33,098 nucleotides of DNA from JAWLDV01 sp046537975 (GCA_046537975.1 JBKHJR010000026.1:1-33098), one strand, 5' to 3'; counted from the first letter of the stretch, positions 1-7,435 are shown. The notes: generated from the sequence alone by a model not told the origin. Numbers and translations are program-made.

Positions 1-241
1 GCAGGCCCCGGCCCGGAAACTCCTCCTCCTGATAACCGAACATGGCAAAGTGAGCATTTTCACTGGGGAGCACCACTCCCGGAGAAAAAGCATGGAAAAG
101 GCCATTGGCTCCCTTGGCGGCCAGATAATCAAGAGTGGGGGTATAGGCGGCCTGAAGGGGAGTGAGGCCCCGGAGATCTTCATAAGAACGGTCCCCGACC
201 CCGTCCAGCACTACAAGAACGCAGCGGCGTTTATTTTTCAT
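1..241 (-). CDS. 2,3-bisphosphoglycerate-independent phosphoglycerate mutase, archaeal type (ApgM-like), 3' part outside window
   Basis: Reading the minus strand from ATG at 241 gives 80 codons that run off the left edge without a stop. The protein opens MKNKRRCVLVVLDGVGDR, and later carries SENAHFAMFGY followed by PGRGL. This matches the N-terminus of the ApgM branch of the alkaline-phosphatase superfamily, where the Asp of LDGxGDR is a metal ligand and S-(D/E)-x-AH is the serine nucleophile region. The family interconverts 3- and 2-phosphoglycerate in glycolysis and gluconeogenesis in the cytoplasm. The start follows AGGGAC at a reasonable distance. Only the first fifth or so of a normal gene is visible, so the family call is good but whether the gene is intact cannot be judged. 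Confidence 0.82.
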   Translation of the reverse strand, partial: MKNKRRCVLVVLDGVGDRSYEDLRGLTPLQAAYTPTLDYLAAKGANGLFHAFSPGVVLPSENAHFAMFGYQEEEFPGRGL

Positions 242-350
242 ATAATGTCCCTAATAAACCTCAAATAAAAATTAACGAACAGCTGACCGTAACCCAAGCC
301 GCTTGTCCACTTATTTAAAAACTTTCTAATGCTTAATCTATCATTTCTTA

Positions 351-380
351 TTGACTACCTGAAGGATCTTTTCCTACACT
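351..380 (+). promoter_or_regulatory. candidate sigma-70 promoter for the dsrC-like gene
   Basis: TTGACT (351-356, five of six matches to the -35 consensus) is followed after 18 bases by TACACT (375-380, four of six matches to the -10 consensus). The flanks are A/T rich. Transcription from here would leave a leader of roughly 210 nt before the dsrC-like start. The call is by eye from consensus only. Confidence 0.4.
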
Positions 381-448
381 ATATTTAAATAAGTATACCA
401 AAATCGAAGGATATCAGGAAAGCAAGAGTAGATCGGACATAGCGGTAA

Positions 449-567
449 CCTGTAGAGGTGCAGGACTGCTTTTCTAAAATGGGTTTAAAGAGGTCAGGAA
501 AATGATGGAAAAGCCCAGCCTGCCGGATTAACAGGCATTAGTTTATCAGCCGGGTAGAAATTGCCTG
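449..567 (+). ncRNA. candidate structured 5' leader of the dsrC-like mRNA
   Basis: Inverted repeats seen in order: CCTG 449-452 with CAGG 461-464, closing the loop TAGAGGTG; GCTTTTC 468-474 with GAAAAGC 508-514; GCCTG 518-522 with CAGGC 532-536; and CAGGCA 532-537 with TGCCTG 562-567. The last two share the 532-536 arm, so they exclude each other, as in an on/off switch placed 30-60 nt before the start codon. The AGAGGTGCAGGACTG segment recalls parts of SAM and lysine riboswitch cores, but their other conserved parts are absent. I cannot assign a known class. Confidence 0.3.
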
Positions 568-598
568 AAAAACCATATTTGAAAAAAGGAGGCGGAAC

Positions 599-958
599 AT
601 GTCTACTACCATCCAGGTTGGAAACAAAGATATTCAGCTTGATAACAACGGTTTTATGGTCAATACGGAGGAATGGAACGAAGAAGTTGCGCAAAAACTT
701 GCCGAACTGGAAGGAGTAGGCCCAATTGATGAGGAAAAGATGGAGATAATCCGCTTCATGCGCAGCTATTATCATAAGTTCAATAATTTCCCGATCCTCA
801 GTTATGTATGCAAGAACCTTGATAAACCGAGGGAATGCCTTAACGAAGAATTCGTCAACCCTATGCTGGCCTGGAAACTGGCAGGTCTGCCCCATATGGA
901 CGGGATTGAATTCACCGCTGTACGGGGAGATCACTATATCATGCAGGAATGCTGCTGA
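599..958 (+). CDS. DsrC/TusE-family protein with atypical C-terminus
   Basis: The 119-residue product belongs to the DsrC/TusE/RspA family of small sulfur-carrier proteins. Seen: N-terminal beta segment with GFMVNTEEWNEEVA, then EEKMEIIRFMRSYYHKFNNFP, and the LAWKLAGLP stretch where DsrC carries its mobile C-terminal arm. Canonical DsrC has one Cys about ten residues before the end and one as the penultimate residue, in a context like CKxAGLPKPTGC. Here the first position is Trp-Lys and the PTGC tail is replaced by HMDG plus an extension that ends in two adjacent cysteines, Cys118-Cys119. The other cysteines lie in YVCKN and RECLN. True DsrC forms a trisulfide with DsrAB and passes electrons to DsrMKJOP; TusE transfers sulfur in tRNA thiolation. 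Without the canonical Cys pair, this protein could be an RspA-like regulator or a carrier using the terminal CC. It has a strong SD and no sulfur-metabolism neighbours in view. Confidence 0.82.
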   Translation: MSTTIQVGNKDIQLDNNGFMVNTEEWNEEVAQKLAELEGVGPIDEEKMEIIRFMRSYYHKFNNFPILSYVCKNLDKPRECLNEEFVNPMLAWKLAGLPHMDGIEFTAVRGDHYIMQECC

Positions 959-980
959 GCTGGGTTGGGAATAAAAAAAG

Positions 981-1017
981 CAGACGGAACGGTGTTAGCG
1001 CAGGCGGTAACCGTCTG
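981..1017 (+). terminator. weak hairpin after the dsrC-like gene
   Basis: CAGACGG (981-987) pairs perfectly with CCGTCTG (1011-1017) across a 23-base loop, starting 23 bases after the dsrC-like stop codon. No T run follows, so it is at best a weak or Rho-assisted terminator or an mRNA 3' stabiliser. Confidence 0.3.
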
Positions 1018-1042
1018 AGTATGATCAAGTCCGGATAAAACC

Positions 1043-1091
1043 GCAGGAAAGCCCTGAACTCAGATGAAACCGGGAATCAGGGTTTTCCTGC
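1043..1091. terminator. 15-bp inverted repeat, possible bidirectional terminator or structured RNA
   Basis: The arm at 1043-1057 (GCAGGAAAGCCCTGA) pairs along its whole length with 1077-1091 (TCAGGGTTTTCCTGC), with one G-T wobble and a 19-base loop. It is the strongest stem in the non-coding part of the first 4 kb. It lies 85 bases after the dsrC-like stop. It lacks a following T tract, so terminator function is uncertain. Confidence 0.45.
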
Positions 1092-1454
1092 CCTTCCTGT
1101 TGTCGCAACGACTGTCCTTATAATTTAACGCTACCCTCTTCTACCCACCGATCTTATCTTACTTTTCACTGCCTGCCCATTAAACATCTGCCGGCAATAT
1201 CCCCCTGATCCGAACTTCAGATACAGGGCTTAAAATCTTATAGACAATTAACCGGTGGGGCCCAAGACCTTACCTGATTTTCCTTCCGGTTAAGATGGCT
1301 CAGCGGCCTGCTGCCTGACCAAAAAAGATCCGGCAATAAAAACTATACCATTTTTTTCGGGTGGATTAGCTGAAAATAAATTATGCAAAATCAACAAATT
1401 ACCGATCAGATGGTTAGATGAACTACTCACTATTTACCCTAACAAACCCTATTC
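1092..1454. other. intergenic stretch with no recognised feature
   Basis: About 360 bases between the strong inverted repeat and the candidate PilZ promoter. I found no convincing open frame, RNA gene or repeat. A GG/GC pair around 1298-1315 does not have the spacing of a sigma-54 promoter. Confidence 0.5.
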
Positions 1455-1485
1455 TTCACCGGAACATTATTTCGTAGAATATAAT
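1455..1485 (+). promoter_or_regulatory. candidate sigma-70 promoter for the PilZ gene
   Basis: A perfect -10 hexamer TATAAT at 1480-1485 is preceded by TTCACC at 1455-1460 (four of six -35 matches, spacing 19). The predicted leader is about 85 nt. The -35 part is weak. Confidence 0.4.
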
Positions 1486-1575
1486 CTGTTTGAATAGGAA
1501 CTATCAATTCAGACCCGGTCAAATCCCTGAAAAATTGTGTCCCGGATATCAGAATTTCAGAAGAGGAGACTCGCC

Positions 1576-2022
1576 ATGTTCATTGATCAGCCGTTAAGAG
1601 AATCAGATGTTTTTTCCCATGATTTTCACTGTAATTCCGGAAAGAGGAGAAAAGAGAAACGCCGTTTCCGCCGTTTCCGATGCAAAAAGAAAATCATGGT
1701 CTTCTGGGACAGGGGCTATGGCATGATCCAGGACATAAGTTTAGGCGGCCTGTCCTTACTTTCACCAATACTGAAGGATAAAAATTCAGATACCGGAATA
1801 ATTAAAGGGGAAAGAGTATGGACTGAACTTCTGTTAGGCCTGGAGAAAATCCGGGTGGCGAACCTGTCTTCAGAAATCATCTATAAATACGATATCCCGT
1901 TTTCTGTAAAAGGCTTTTATCAGAACTGTTACAGAAAACGCTGCGGACTTAGTTTTACCGGCCTTTCAAACAGGCAACTCTATATGACGAAAAGTATGAT
2001 CCTTAAGGGTACCTTTATTTGA
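1576..2022 (+). CDS. PilZ-domain protein (putative c-di-GMP receptor)
   Basis: The 148-residue product has an Arg-rich stretch RRFRRFR (residues 29-35) followed by DISLGG (53-58). This is the RxxxR then (D/N)xSxxG pair with which PilZ domains grip cyclic di-GMP. A typical closing strand RCGLSFTGLS lies near residues 120-130. The N-terminal 25 residues are basic and not obviously folded. I chose ATG 1576 because AGAGGAGA (1562-1569) lies about six bases upstream; a GTG at 1537 in the same frame would bury that site in the coding region. The protein stands alone without an output domain and is followed 35 bases later by a receiver-like gene in the same direction, so the two are probably co-transcribed. 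The target is unknown; PilZ proteins usually adjust motility, exopolysaccharide or enzyme activity. Confidence 0.75.
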   Translation: MFIDQPLRESDVFSHDFHCNSGKRRKEKRRFRRFRCKKKIMVFWDRGYGMIQDISLGGLSLLSPILKDKNSDTGIIKGERVWTELLLGLEKIRVANLSSEIIYKYDIPFSVKGFYQNCYRKRCGLSFTGLSNRQLYMTKSMILKGTFI

Positions 2023-2057
2023 ATTAAGTTCAACCAATCTCAAAAAGGAGGAAAAAA

Positions 2058-2384
2058 ATGACGAGAAATGCACAGTGCCAGGACACACGGACAAAAACCG
2101 ATTTGCACATCCTTGTTGTAGGTGAAGATGATGACATGTTATGCTCGGTTTCCAATCTATTGAATTTCCACGGCTACCAATGCCGGACCGCCATCAGCGG
2201 GGCTGAAGCTATCGATGTTATCCAGGAATCTAAAATAGATATGATCATCACAGACCAGAACTTGTCCGACCTTACGGGCAGACAATTGAACAATTACGTT
2301 AAGAAGCTTTGCCCCGATACTGAAGTAATCATTATCGATCAATCTGACCGAGGCTATAGATACCAAAAACTCAATGCCGCCTGA
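2058..2384 (+). CDS. stand-alone response-regulator receiver domain, C-terminally shortened
   Basis: The 108-residue product shows the first four beta strands of a CheY-like receiver: ILVVGEDDDML with the acidic pocket at Glu23-Asp24-Asp25, then MIITDQNLSDLTG with the probable phospho-acceptor Asp66, then EVIIID. The Thr/Ser that normally ends strand 4 is an Asp here, and the frame stops before strand 5, so the conserved Lys of the K-P motif is missing. Ordinary receivers need another 15-20 residues. In another frame the codons CTG ATC AAG (2381-2389), which overlap the stop codon, would encode Leu-Ile-Lys, so a small deletion may have truncated an older full domain. The SD is strong (AAGGAGG 2045-2051). 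Phosphotransfer function is doubtful; it may be a degenerate or binding-only receiver. Confidence 0.7.
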   Translation: MTRNAQCQDTRTKTDLHILVVGEDDDMLCSVSNLLNFHGYQCRTAISGAEAIDVIQESKIDMIITDQNLSDLTGRQLNNYVKKLCPDTEVIIIDQSDRGYRYQKLNAA

Positions 2385-2436
2385 TCAAGTCCGAAAACAG
2401 CTCAGGCCCACACCAATATCAAAGGCATCACAGTAA

Positions 2437-4089
2437 TTGAAAGCTGCAGAACTTTTTGTCAGGTGTCTGGAAAACGAAGGGGTTGACTATATATTCGGGG
2501 TACCGGGAGAAGAAAACGCCCAATTCCTGATGGCCCTGGAAAATTCAACCATCCAATTCATTCTCTGCCGCCATGAACAGGGAGCAGCTTTTATGGCAGG
2601 TGCCTATGGCAGACTCACCGGCAGGGCCGGGGTCTGCCTGGGCACCCTGGGGCCCGGGGCCACCAACCTGGTGACAGGAGTGGCTGACGCCAATATGGAC
2701 AGATCTCCCCTGGTGGTGATTACCGCCCAGGCAGATTCCACCCGCCAGCACAAGGAGAGCCACCAGAGCATGGATGTGGTGGGCATGTTCCGGCCCATAA
2801 CCAAATGGGCCCAGCCCATCAGACATCCCCACAATATTCCGGAAGTAGTAAGAAAGGCCTTCCAGCTTGCCCGACAGCAGAAAACCGGGGCCTGCCATAT
2901 TGAACTGGCGGATGACATCGCCGCCCTGGAAGTCAACAATCACCCTATTCCTCTCCACACTTCACACCCGCCGGTGGCTGACAGTGAAATAATAGATGAG
3001 GCCCTGGCTCTCATCCTCCAGGCCCGCAAGCCCGTAATTCTGGCAGGAAACGGGGTCCTCCGCGGCCGGGCCTCTCCAGCCCTGCAGGAATTCAGCGAAA
3101 AAACCGGGATCGGCGTGGTCAGTACTTTCATGGGCAAGGGAGCGGTTCCCAGAAAATCCCCTTACTGCCTGTTCACCATCGGCCTTCAGACCAGGGATTA
3201 CACCTGGGATGCGGTTAATGATGCCGACCTGGTAATCACTCTGGGCTATGACCTGGTAGAATACCCCCCTGCCATCTGGAACCAGTGCGACCGGCCGGTC
3301 AGAATCATCCACGTGGATTTTCTGCCTGCGGAAGCCGATGATTATTACCGGGTGGATCTGGAGGTGGTGGGGGACCTTAAAAACACCCTGGAAGTGATGA
3401 ACAAACTTCTGGAAAGAAATTCAGCCCCGGAATTCACCCTCTCCTACCAGAAAGAGCTGAGGGAAAAGATGCTGGAAGACTTCAGGCAATACAAAGATGA
3501 TAATACTCAAGGACAGATCCGGCCCCAGAAAATAATCTGGGACATCAGGGAGGTTATGGGGGAGGAGGACATCCTTCTTGCTGACGTAGGGGCCCACAAG
3601 ATGTGGACGGCCAGGTACTACCATTGCGACCGGCCCAATACCTGTATTATTACCAACGGCTTCTGTTCCATGGGTTTTGCCCTGCCGGCAGCACTCGGAG
3701 CCCAGATGGTTTATCCTGACCGTAAAGTCATGGCCCTATGCGGAGACGGGGGATTCATGATGAGTCTTCAGGAGCTGGAAACCGCCAGGAGACTGGGCCT
3801 GAATATAGTGGTCCTGATCTGGGAGGACAAGGGATACGGTTTGGTTGAGTGGAAACAGGAGATTCACTTCAACCGCCATACCGATGTCTCCTTCAATAAC
3901 CCCGACTTTGTCAAGCTGGCTGAATCCTTCGACTGCCAAGGGATCAGGGTGGAAAACTCCCTCGACCTCAAACCGGCTCTAAAAGAAGCCTTTCAAGCCG
4001 GCCGCCCTTCTCTGCTGGCAGTCCCGGTGGATTACCGGGAAAACCTCCTCCTGTCTCAGCGCCTGGGAGGAATTCAATGTGCGGTGTAA
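2437..4089 (+). CDS. acetolactate synthase, catabolic AlsS-like (thiamine-diphosphate enzyme)
   Basis: The 550-residue protein has the three-part fold of ThDP-dependent decarboxylases. The N-terminal pyrimidine-binding domain carries the catalytic Glu47 in RHEQGAAFM and the GPGATNL loop. A central domain covers roughly 190-330. The C-terminal pyrophosphate-binding domain has CGDGGFMMS at 435-443, ending in the WED segment in place of the usual NN. It would condense two pyruvates to acetolactate and CO2. The HQSMD and FRPITKW motifs resemble catabolic AlsS. No IlvN-type regulatory subunit gene follows, which also favours the catabolic type, leading to acetoin or butanediol. Other members of the superfamily cannot be excluded. 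The start is TTG: MKAAELFVRCLENEGV aligns with usual family N-termini and no in-frame ATG is suitable. The SD is weak (AAAGG, 2418-2422). It is convergent with treZ, 63 bp apart. Confidence 0.85.
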   Translation: MKAAELFVRCLENEGVDYIFGVPGEENAQFLMALENSTIQFILCRHEQGAAFMAGAYGRLTGRAGVCLGTLGPGATNLVTGVADANMDRSPLVVITAQADSTRQHKESHQSMDVVGMFRPITKWAQPIRHPHNIPEVVRKAFQLARQQKTGACHIELADDIAALEVNNHPIPLHTSHPPVADSEIIDEALALILQARKPVILAGNGVLRGRASPALQEFSEKTGIGVVSTFMGKGAVPRKSPYCLFTIGLQTRDYTWDAVNDADLVITLGYDLVEYPPAIWNQCDRPVRIIHVDFLPAEADDYYRVDLEVVGDLKNTLEVMNKLLERNSAPEFTLSYQKELREKMLEDFRQYKDDNTQGQIRPQKIIWDIREVMGEEDILLADVGAHKMWTARYYHCDRPNTCIITNGFCSMGFALPAALGAQMVYPDRKVMALCGDGGFMMSLQELETARRLGLNIVVLIWEDKGYGLVEWKQEIHFNRHTDVSFNNPDFVKLAESFDCQGIRVENSLDLKPALKEAFQAGRPSLLAVPVDYRENLLLSQRLGGIQCAV

Positions 4090-4152
4090 AGGGGTAAGAT
4101 ATTACCTGCCTTCTGTTAATCGCCATTCCGGTTTTGGGAAGATAATCTGAAA

Positions 4153-5985
4153 TCAGGCCCAGAACCAGAAGACCGACCAGGCCGGCAACCCCTTGATCCC
4201 TGAAATATCCCCCGCCGTACTGAAAATAAGCCCCTCTGTCTCGGTACCTATCCCGGGGTGTTCCTCGCTGCTCAGGTTGGCATAAAGTTTCAGTCTGCCC
4301 CTGTCCTCAAAAGCCCAGCTCGCCAGCAAGACCCTTTCCGCCGGCACCTTAAATTCCGCATTCCCGGGAATGATCCGGCCCAGTTGCGGGATTATGAAGC
4401 GGTGCCTGAGACTCAGCAGGTGCCGGTAATAATCCTGCCACTGCTGGTTCTCCGGGGCTTTAAGCCTGTCCCAGTCCAGTACAGCCTCCTGAAAAGTACG
4501 AATATCAGCGGGATCCGGGATGGTCTTGAGGGCTTCCTGGTCTTGAAAGGCTCCGAAATCGGCGAATTCCCGGCGCCTGCCCTCGGTAACCAGAGGGGCC
4601 AGATCCGCTCCGAAATCGCAGAAAAAGGGGAAGGGATTTTCCGCCCCCGCCTCTTCTCCCATAAAAAGAAGAGGTATGGAAGGGGCCAGCAGAACCAGGG
4701 CTGTTGCCGCCCGCAAATGTTCTTTGGAAGTCAGACTGATCAGCCTTTCTCCGAAGGCACGGTTGCCCACCTGATCATGATTCTGGACAAAATTGACAAA
4801 AGCGGTCCCCGGAAGATGCTTGCTGCTCTCACCTCTTTCCCTGCCCTCCCTGTAAGGTGAAGGTTCTCCCTGATAGGCAAATCCCTCGGTCAGACAGCGT
4901 CCCAGGGAATGGAGGGGATCTTTCACATAATCCTGGTAATAACCGTCGCTTTCGCCGGTTAAGATATGATGAAAACAGTGGTGGATGTCATCGTTCCACT
5001 GGGCATTATACCAAAGGGGCCGGCCCCTCTGGTCTCGTTCAAGATAGCGGGCCTCATTGGCATCATTCTCCAGAACCAGGTGAACATATCTTTCTCTACC
5101 CGAGCCCTTAGCTACTTCTTCAGCTATCTCTTTGAGGATATGGGGACTGGAATCATCAAAAATCGAGTGCACCGCATCAAGCCTTAAACCGTCCAGTTGA
5201 TACTCTTCCAGCCAGTACAGGGCATTGTGGATAAAGAAATCACGTACCGTCCTGCTGCCGGGTCCGTCAAAATTAATGGCATCTCCCCAGGGGGTCTTAT
5301 GACGACTGCTGAAAAAGGGCCCGGCATATTCATGGAGGTAATTGCCCTCCGGGCCGAAATGGTTATAAACCACATCGAGAAAGACCATCATGCCCCGGTG
5401 ATGAGCCTGTTGAATCAATTTTTTCAGATCTTCCGGCCGACCGTAAGTACTTTCCGGGGCAAAAGGCAGGACCCCGTCATATCCCCAGTTTCGGCGGCCT
5501 GGAAAGGCAGCCACCGGCATGAGTTCAACTGCGGTTATCCCCAGATCAGCCAGATAGTCCAGGCGTGATTCCACCCCCCGGAAAGTCCCCTGGACAGTGA
5601 AGGTGCCGACATGGACTTCATAAAAAACCGCTTCTTCCCAGGGTCTGCCTTTCCAGTCCGGATCATCCCAGACAAAAGACGTGGGTGAGACAATTTCACT
5701 GGGGCCGTGGACATCTTCAGGCTGGAAACGGGAGGCTGGATCAGGGACCCAGATATTGTTATCTATCCGGAATTGATAAAGATCTCCCGGAAAAGCTTCC
5801 GCGACCGTGAGCTGAAACCACCCGGATCCGACCTGTTCCATGGTGTAGGTCAGCCACTCTCCATCTCCGGGCAGAAGACCGAGTTCCACCTGTTCCGCCC
5901 CGGGGGCCCAGAGCCGGAAACAGACGCCCCTCTCCGGCAGCAGCCGGGAGCCGAAATCCATCTCATGATAATGAAAAGAAGACAT
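4153..5985 (-). CDS. treZ: malto-oligosyltrehalose trehalohydrolase (GH13)
   Basis: The 610-residue protein matches TreZ in length and layout: an N-terminal beta-sandwich (about 1-110, with FRLWAPGAEQVEL), a GH13 barrel starting at FYEVHVGTFT, and a short C-terminal sheet domain. Catalytic residues seen: nucleophile Asp270 in DGLRLDAVHSI, acid Glu306 in VLENDANEARYL and transition-state Asp404 in QNHDQVGNRAFG. TreZ cuts the alpha-1,4 bond next to the terminal trehalose unit made by TreY, releasing trehalose in the cytoplasm. Its partner TreY is encoded about 15 kb away as part of a MalQ-TreY fusion, with the N-ATPase operon in between. The start ATG (5983-5985) has AGAAGG about five bases upstream. 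Immediately beyond lies a long inverted repeat. Confidence 0.95.
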   Translation of the reverse strand: MSSFHYHEMDFGSRLLPERGVCFRLWAPGAEQVELGLLPGDGEWLTYTMEQVGSGWFQLTVAEAFPGDLYQFRIDNNIWVPDPASRFQPEDVHGPSEIVSPTSFVWDDPDWKGRPWEEAVFYEVHVGTFTVQGTFRGVESRLDYLADLGITAVELMPVAAFPGRRNWGYDGVLPFAPESTYGRPEDLKKLIQQAHHRGMMVFLDVVYNHFGPEGNYLHEYAGPFFSSRHKTPWGDAINFDGPGSRTVRDFFIHNALYWLEEYQLDGLRLDAVHSIFDDSSPHILKEIAEEVAKGSGRERYVHLVLENDANEARYLERDQRGRPLWYNAQWNDDIHHCFHHILTGESDGYYQDYVKDPLHSLGRCLTEGFAYQGEPSPYREGRERGESSKHLPGTAFVNFVQNHDQVGNRAFGERLISLTSKEHLRAATALVLLAPSIPLLFMGEEAGAENPFPFFCDFGADLAPLVTEGRRREFADFGAFQDQEALKTIPDPADIRTFQEAVLDWDRLKAPENQQWQDYYRHLLSLRHRFIIPQLGRIIPGNAEFKVPAERVLLASWAFEDRGRLKLYANLSSEEHPGIGTETEGLIFSTAGDISGIKGLPAWSVFWFWA

Positions 5986-5999
5986 AATAACCTTCTATT

Positions 6000-6137
6000 G
6001 AATTCAATTGGAGTTTAGAGTTTCACAAAATGAGAGGATCGTTGGTTTAGGGGACTGAATTTATTTTTAGGTTTAAAGAGAGAAAAATAAAAATCAGTCC
6101 CCTCCAGACGGGAAAATACTCTAAACTCCACGAATTC
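6000..6137. repeat. nested 138-bp inverted repeat (MITE/REP-like palindrome)
   Basis: Three or four nested arm pairs share one centre near 6072. GAATTC 6000-6005 pairs with 6132-6137; GGAGTTTAGAGT 6010-6021 with ACTCTAAACTCC 6118-6129 (12 of 12); AGGGGACTGA 6049-6058 with TCAGTCCCCT 6094-6103 (10 of 10); and ATTTTT near 6063-6068 with AAAAAT near 6083-6088. The DNA could extrude as a cruciform, or a transcript could fold into one long hairpin. It fills most of the gap between divergent treZ and the antiporter/N-ATPase operon. A non-autonomous transposable element or a REP-like element is the likeliest explanation; a regulatory structure is possible. Confidence 0.75.
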
Positions 6138-6226
6138 AGGTATCCGGAGAAATTACTCTATACTGAGTTTTTTATATTTTATAAGATAATAAGGAAGATG
6201 CCAACTGACAAGAACACATATTGCCA

Positions 6227-7435
6227 ATGGAACTTTCAGCCCTCACCGCAATAGCTTTTCTCCTGACAGTAGGTTACCTCTGCGGCCGAATCGCCCGTTA
6301 TCTTAAGCTGCCGGCCCTGATCGGCTACCTTACTGCCGGCGTCCTCCTGGGCCCCTCCCTGTTCGATCTTTTTCCCGAAAACACGCTTGAGGATCTCGAT
6401 TTTATAACCAACCTTTCTCTGGGCTGCATAGCCTTTATAATCGGCTCGGAACTGAAAATATCCTCGCTCAGAAGAATGGGAACGGGAATCGTTATCCTGA
6501 TAATTACCGAATGCCTGATGGCTTTTCTGCTGGTAACAGCAGCAGTCTATCTGATCAGTCATAATCTGGCTCTTGCCCTTCTCTTCGGGGGACTGGCCCC
6601 TGCCAGCGCTCCGGCGGGTACTGTCGCAGTCATCCAGGAATACCGGGCCAAAGGCAAGCTTACCAAGGCCCTTTATGCCGTGGTTGGTTTTGACGACGGT
6701 CTGGCGGTTATTATCTTCAGCCTGACTCTCTTCAGTGTCAAGATGCTTCTTTACCCGGGAGAGGGAAGCAACCCCTTCCAGCTCACCTCTCTCTGGGCAC
6801 CTTTCCGGGAGGTCATTTTCAGTCTTCTGCTCGGCGGGATAATCGGTTTCTGCTTCAACCTGCTGATCCACCGCCTGGACCGCAATCAGGATACCCTGAT
6901 CGCCATTTTTATGGCTGTTTTTATAGGGACCGGCCTTTCGGGCCGCTGGCATCTCTCCCTTATTCTGACCTGCATGATGGCGGGGTTTGTCCTGGTAAAC
7001 ACCAATAAAGACTATCTGGTCAAAAAAGTCCGCAAACCTCTCCAGGATATCATGGAGCTTATCTTTGTCTTTTTTTTCGGTCTGGCCGGCCTCCACCTGG
7101 ACATTTCCGCTCTGCCGGCCATAGGGGTAGTGGGCATTACCTATGTAATAAGCCGAACCATAGGCAAAGTAGGAGGGGGTATGACAGGCGGGATTCTGGG
7201 CGGCATGGAACCCAAAATCAAAAAATATATAGGCTTCGGCATCCTGTCCCAGGCCGGGGTGGCTATCGGCCTTGCTCTCCTGGCCAGTCAGGAACTGGCC
7301 AGGATATCAGGCGAGGCTGATCTCCTCGGAGCCCAGGTACTCACAGTGATTTCCGCCAGCTCCATTATCTTTGAGTTCATAGGCCCCTTGGGGGCGAAAT
7401 TCGCTTTAACCCGAGTAGATGAGATCAGAAAATGA
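6227..7435 (+). CDS. CPA2-family Na+/H+ antiporter (monovalent cation/proton antiporter)
   Basis: The 402-residue protein is almost wholly hydrophobic, with about 11-13 membrane segments. It opens with the CPA signature of KLPALIGYLTAGVLLGPS and later shows VGFDDGLAVI with adjacent Asp156-Asp157. This is the DD pair that binds cations and marks electrogenic exchangers such as NapA. There is no C-terminal TrkA-N or KTN domain, unlike KefB/KefC. It would exchange Na+ (or K+) for protons across the inner membrane. Start choice: ATG 6227 is preferred over TTG 6221; neither has a clear SD. The stop overlaps the next start as ATGA (7432-7435), so the CBS gene is translationally coupled. It is the first gene of the N-ATPase operon, which suggests a role in the same ion circuit. 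Confidence 0.87.
   Translation: MELSALTAIAFLLTVGYLCGRIARYLKLPALIGYLTAGVLLGPSLFDLFPENTLEDLDFITNLSLGCIAFIIGSELKISSLRRMGTGIVILIITECLMAFLLVTAAVYLISHNLALALLFGGLAPASAPAGTVAVIQEYRAKGKLTKALYAVVGFDDGLAVIIFSLTLFSVKMLLYPGEGSNPFQLTSLWAPFREVIFSLLLGGIIGFCFNLLIHRLDRNQDTLIAIFMAVFIGTGLSGRWHLSLILTCMMAGFVLVNTNKDYLVKKVRKPLQDIMELIFVFFFGLAGLHLDISALPAIGVVGITYVISRTIGKVGGGMTGGILGGMEPKIKKYIGFGILSQAGVAIGLALLASQELARISGEADLLGAQVLTVISASSIIFEFIGPLGAKFALTRVDEIRK

Larger units (their letters stand above)
242..598. other. intergenic region upstream of the dsrC-like gene
   Basis: This 357-bp stretch separates the divergent phosphoglycerate mutase and dsrC-like genes. The left half is A/T rich and carries one credible promoter facing right. 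The right half contains several inverted repeats and ends in a strong ribosome binding site (AAGGAGG at 586-592, six bases before the ATG at 599). No conserved coding frame was recognised on either strand. Confidence 0.6.

Noticed and set aside
50..268. 72-codon plus-strand open frame
   Set aside because: It lies opposite the recognisable phosphoglycerate mutase N-terminus on the minus strand and has no family resemblance.
440..475. Resemblance of the leader to SAM or lysine riboswitches (AGAGGTGCAGGACTG)
   Set aside because: The other conserved core segments of those classes are missing, and the downstream gene is not a methionine or lysine gene.
494..934. 146-codon minus-strand frame over the dsrC-like gene
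   Set aside because: It is the antisense shadow of a clear family member with a strong SD.
1022..1033. 12-mer TGATCAAGTCCG repeated at 2382-2393
   Set aside because: Only two copies were seen, without symmetry or shared context; it may be chance.
1298..1316. Sigma-54-like GG...GC pattern
   Set aside because: The spacing between GG and GC does not match the -24/-12 consensus.
1537..1575. GTG start 13 codons upstream of the PilZ gene ATG
   Set aside because: The good SD at 1562-1569 lies downstream of it and fits ATG 1576.
6236..7096. 286-codon minus-strand frame inside the antiporter gene
   Set aside because: The composition is that of a reverse-complemented membrane protein gene; no domain is recognisable and the sense frame is certain.
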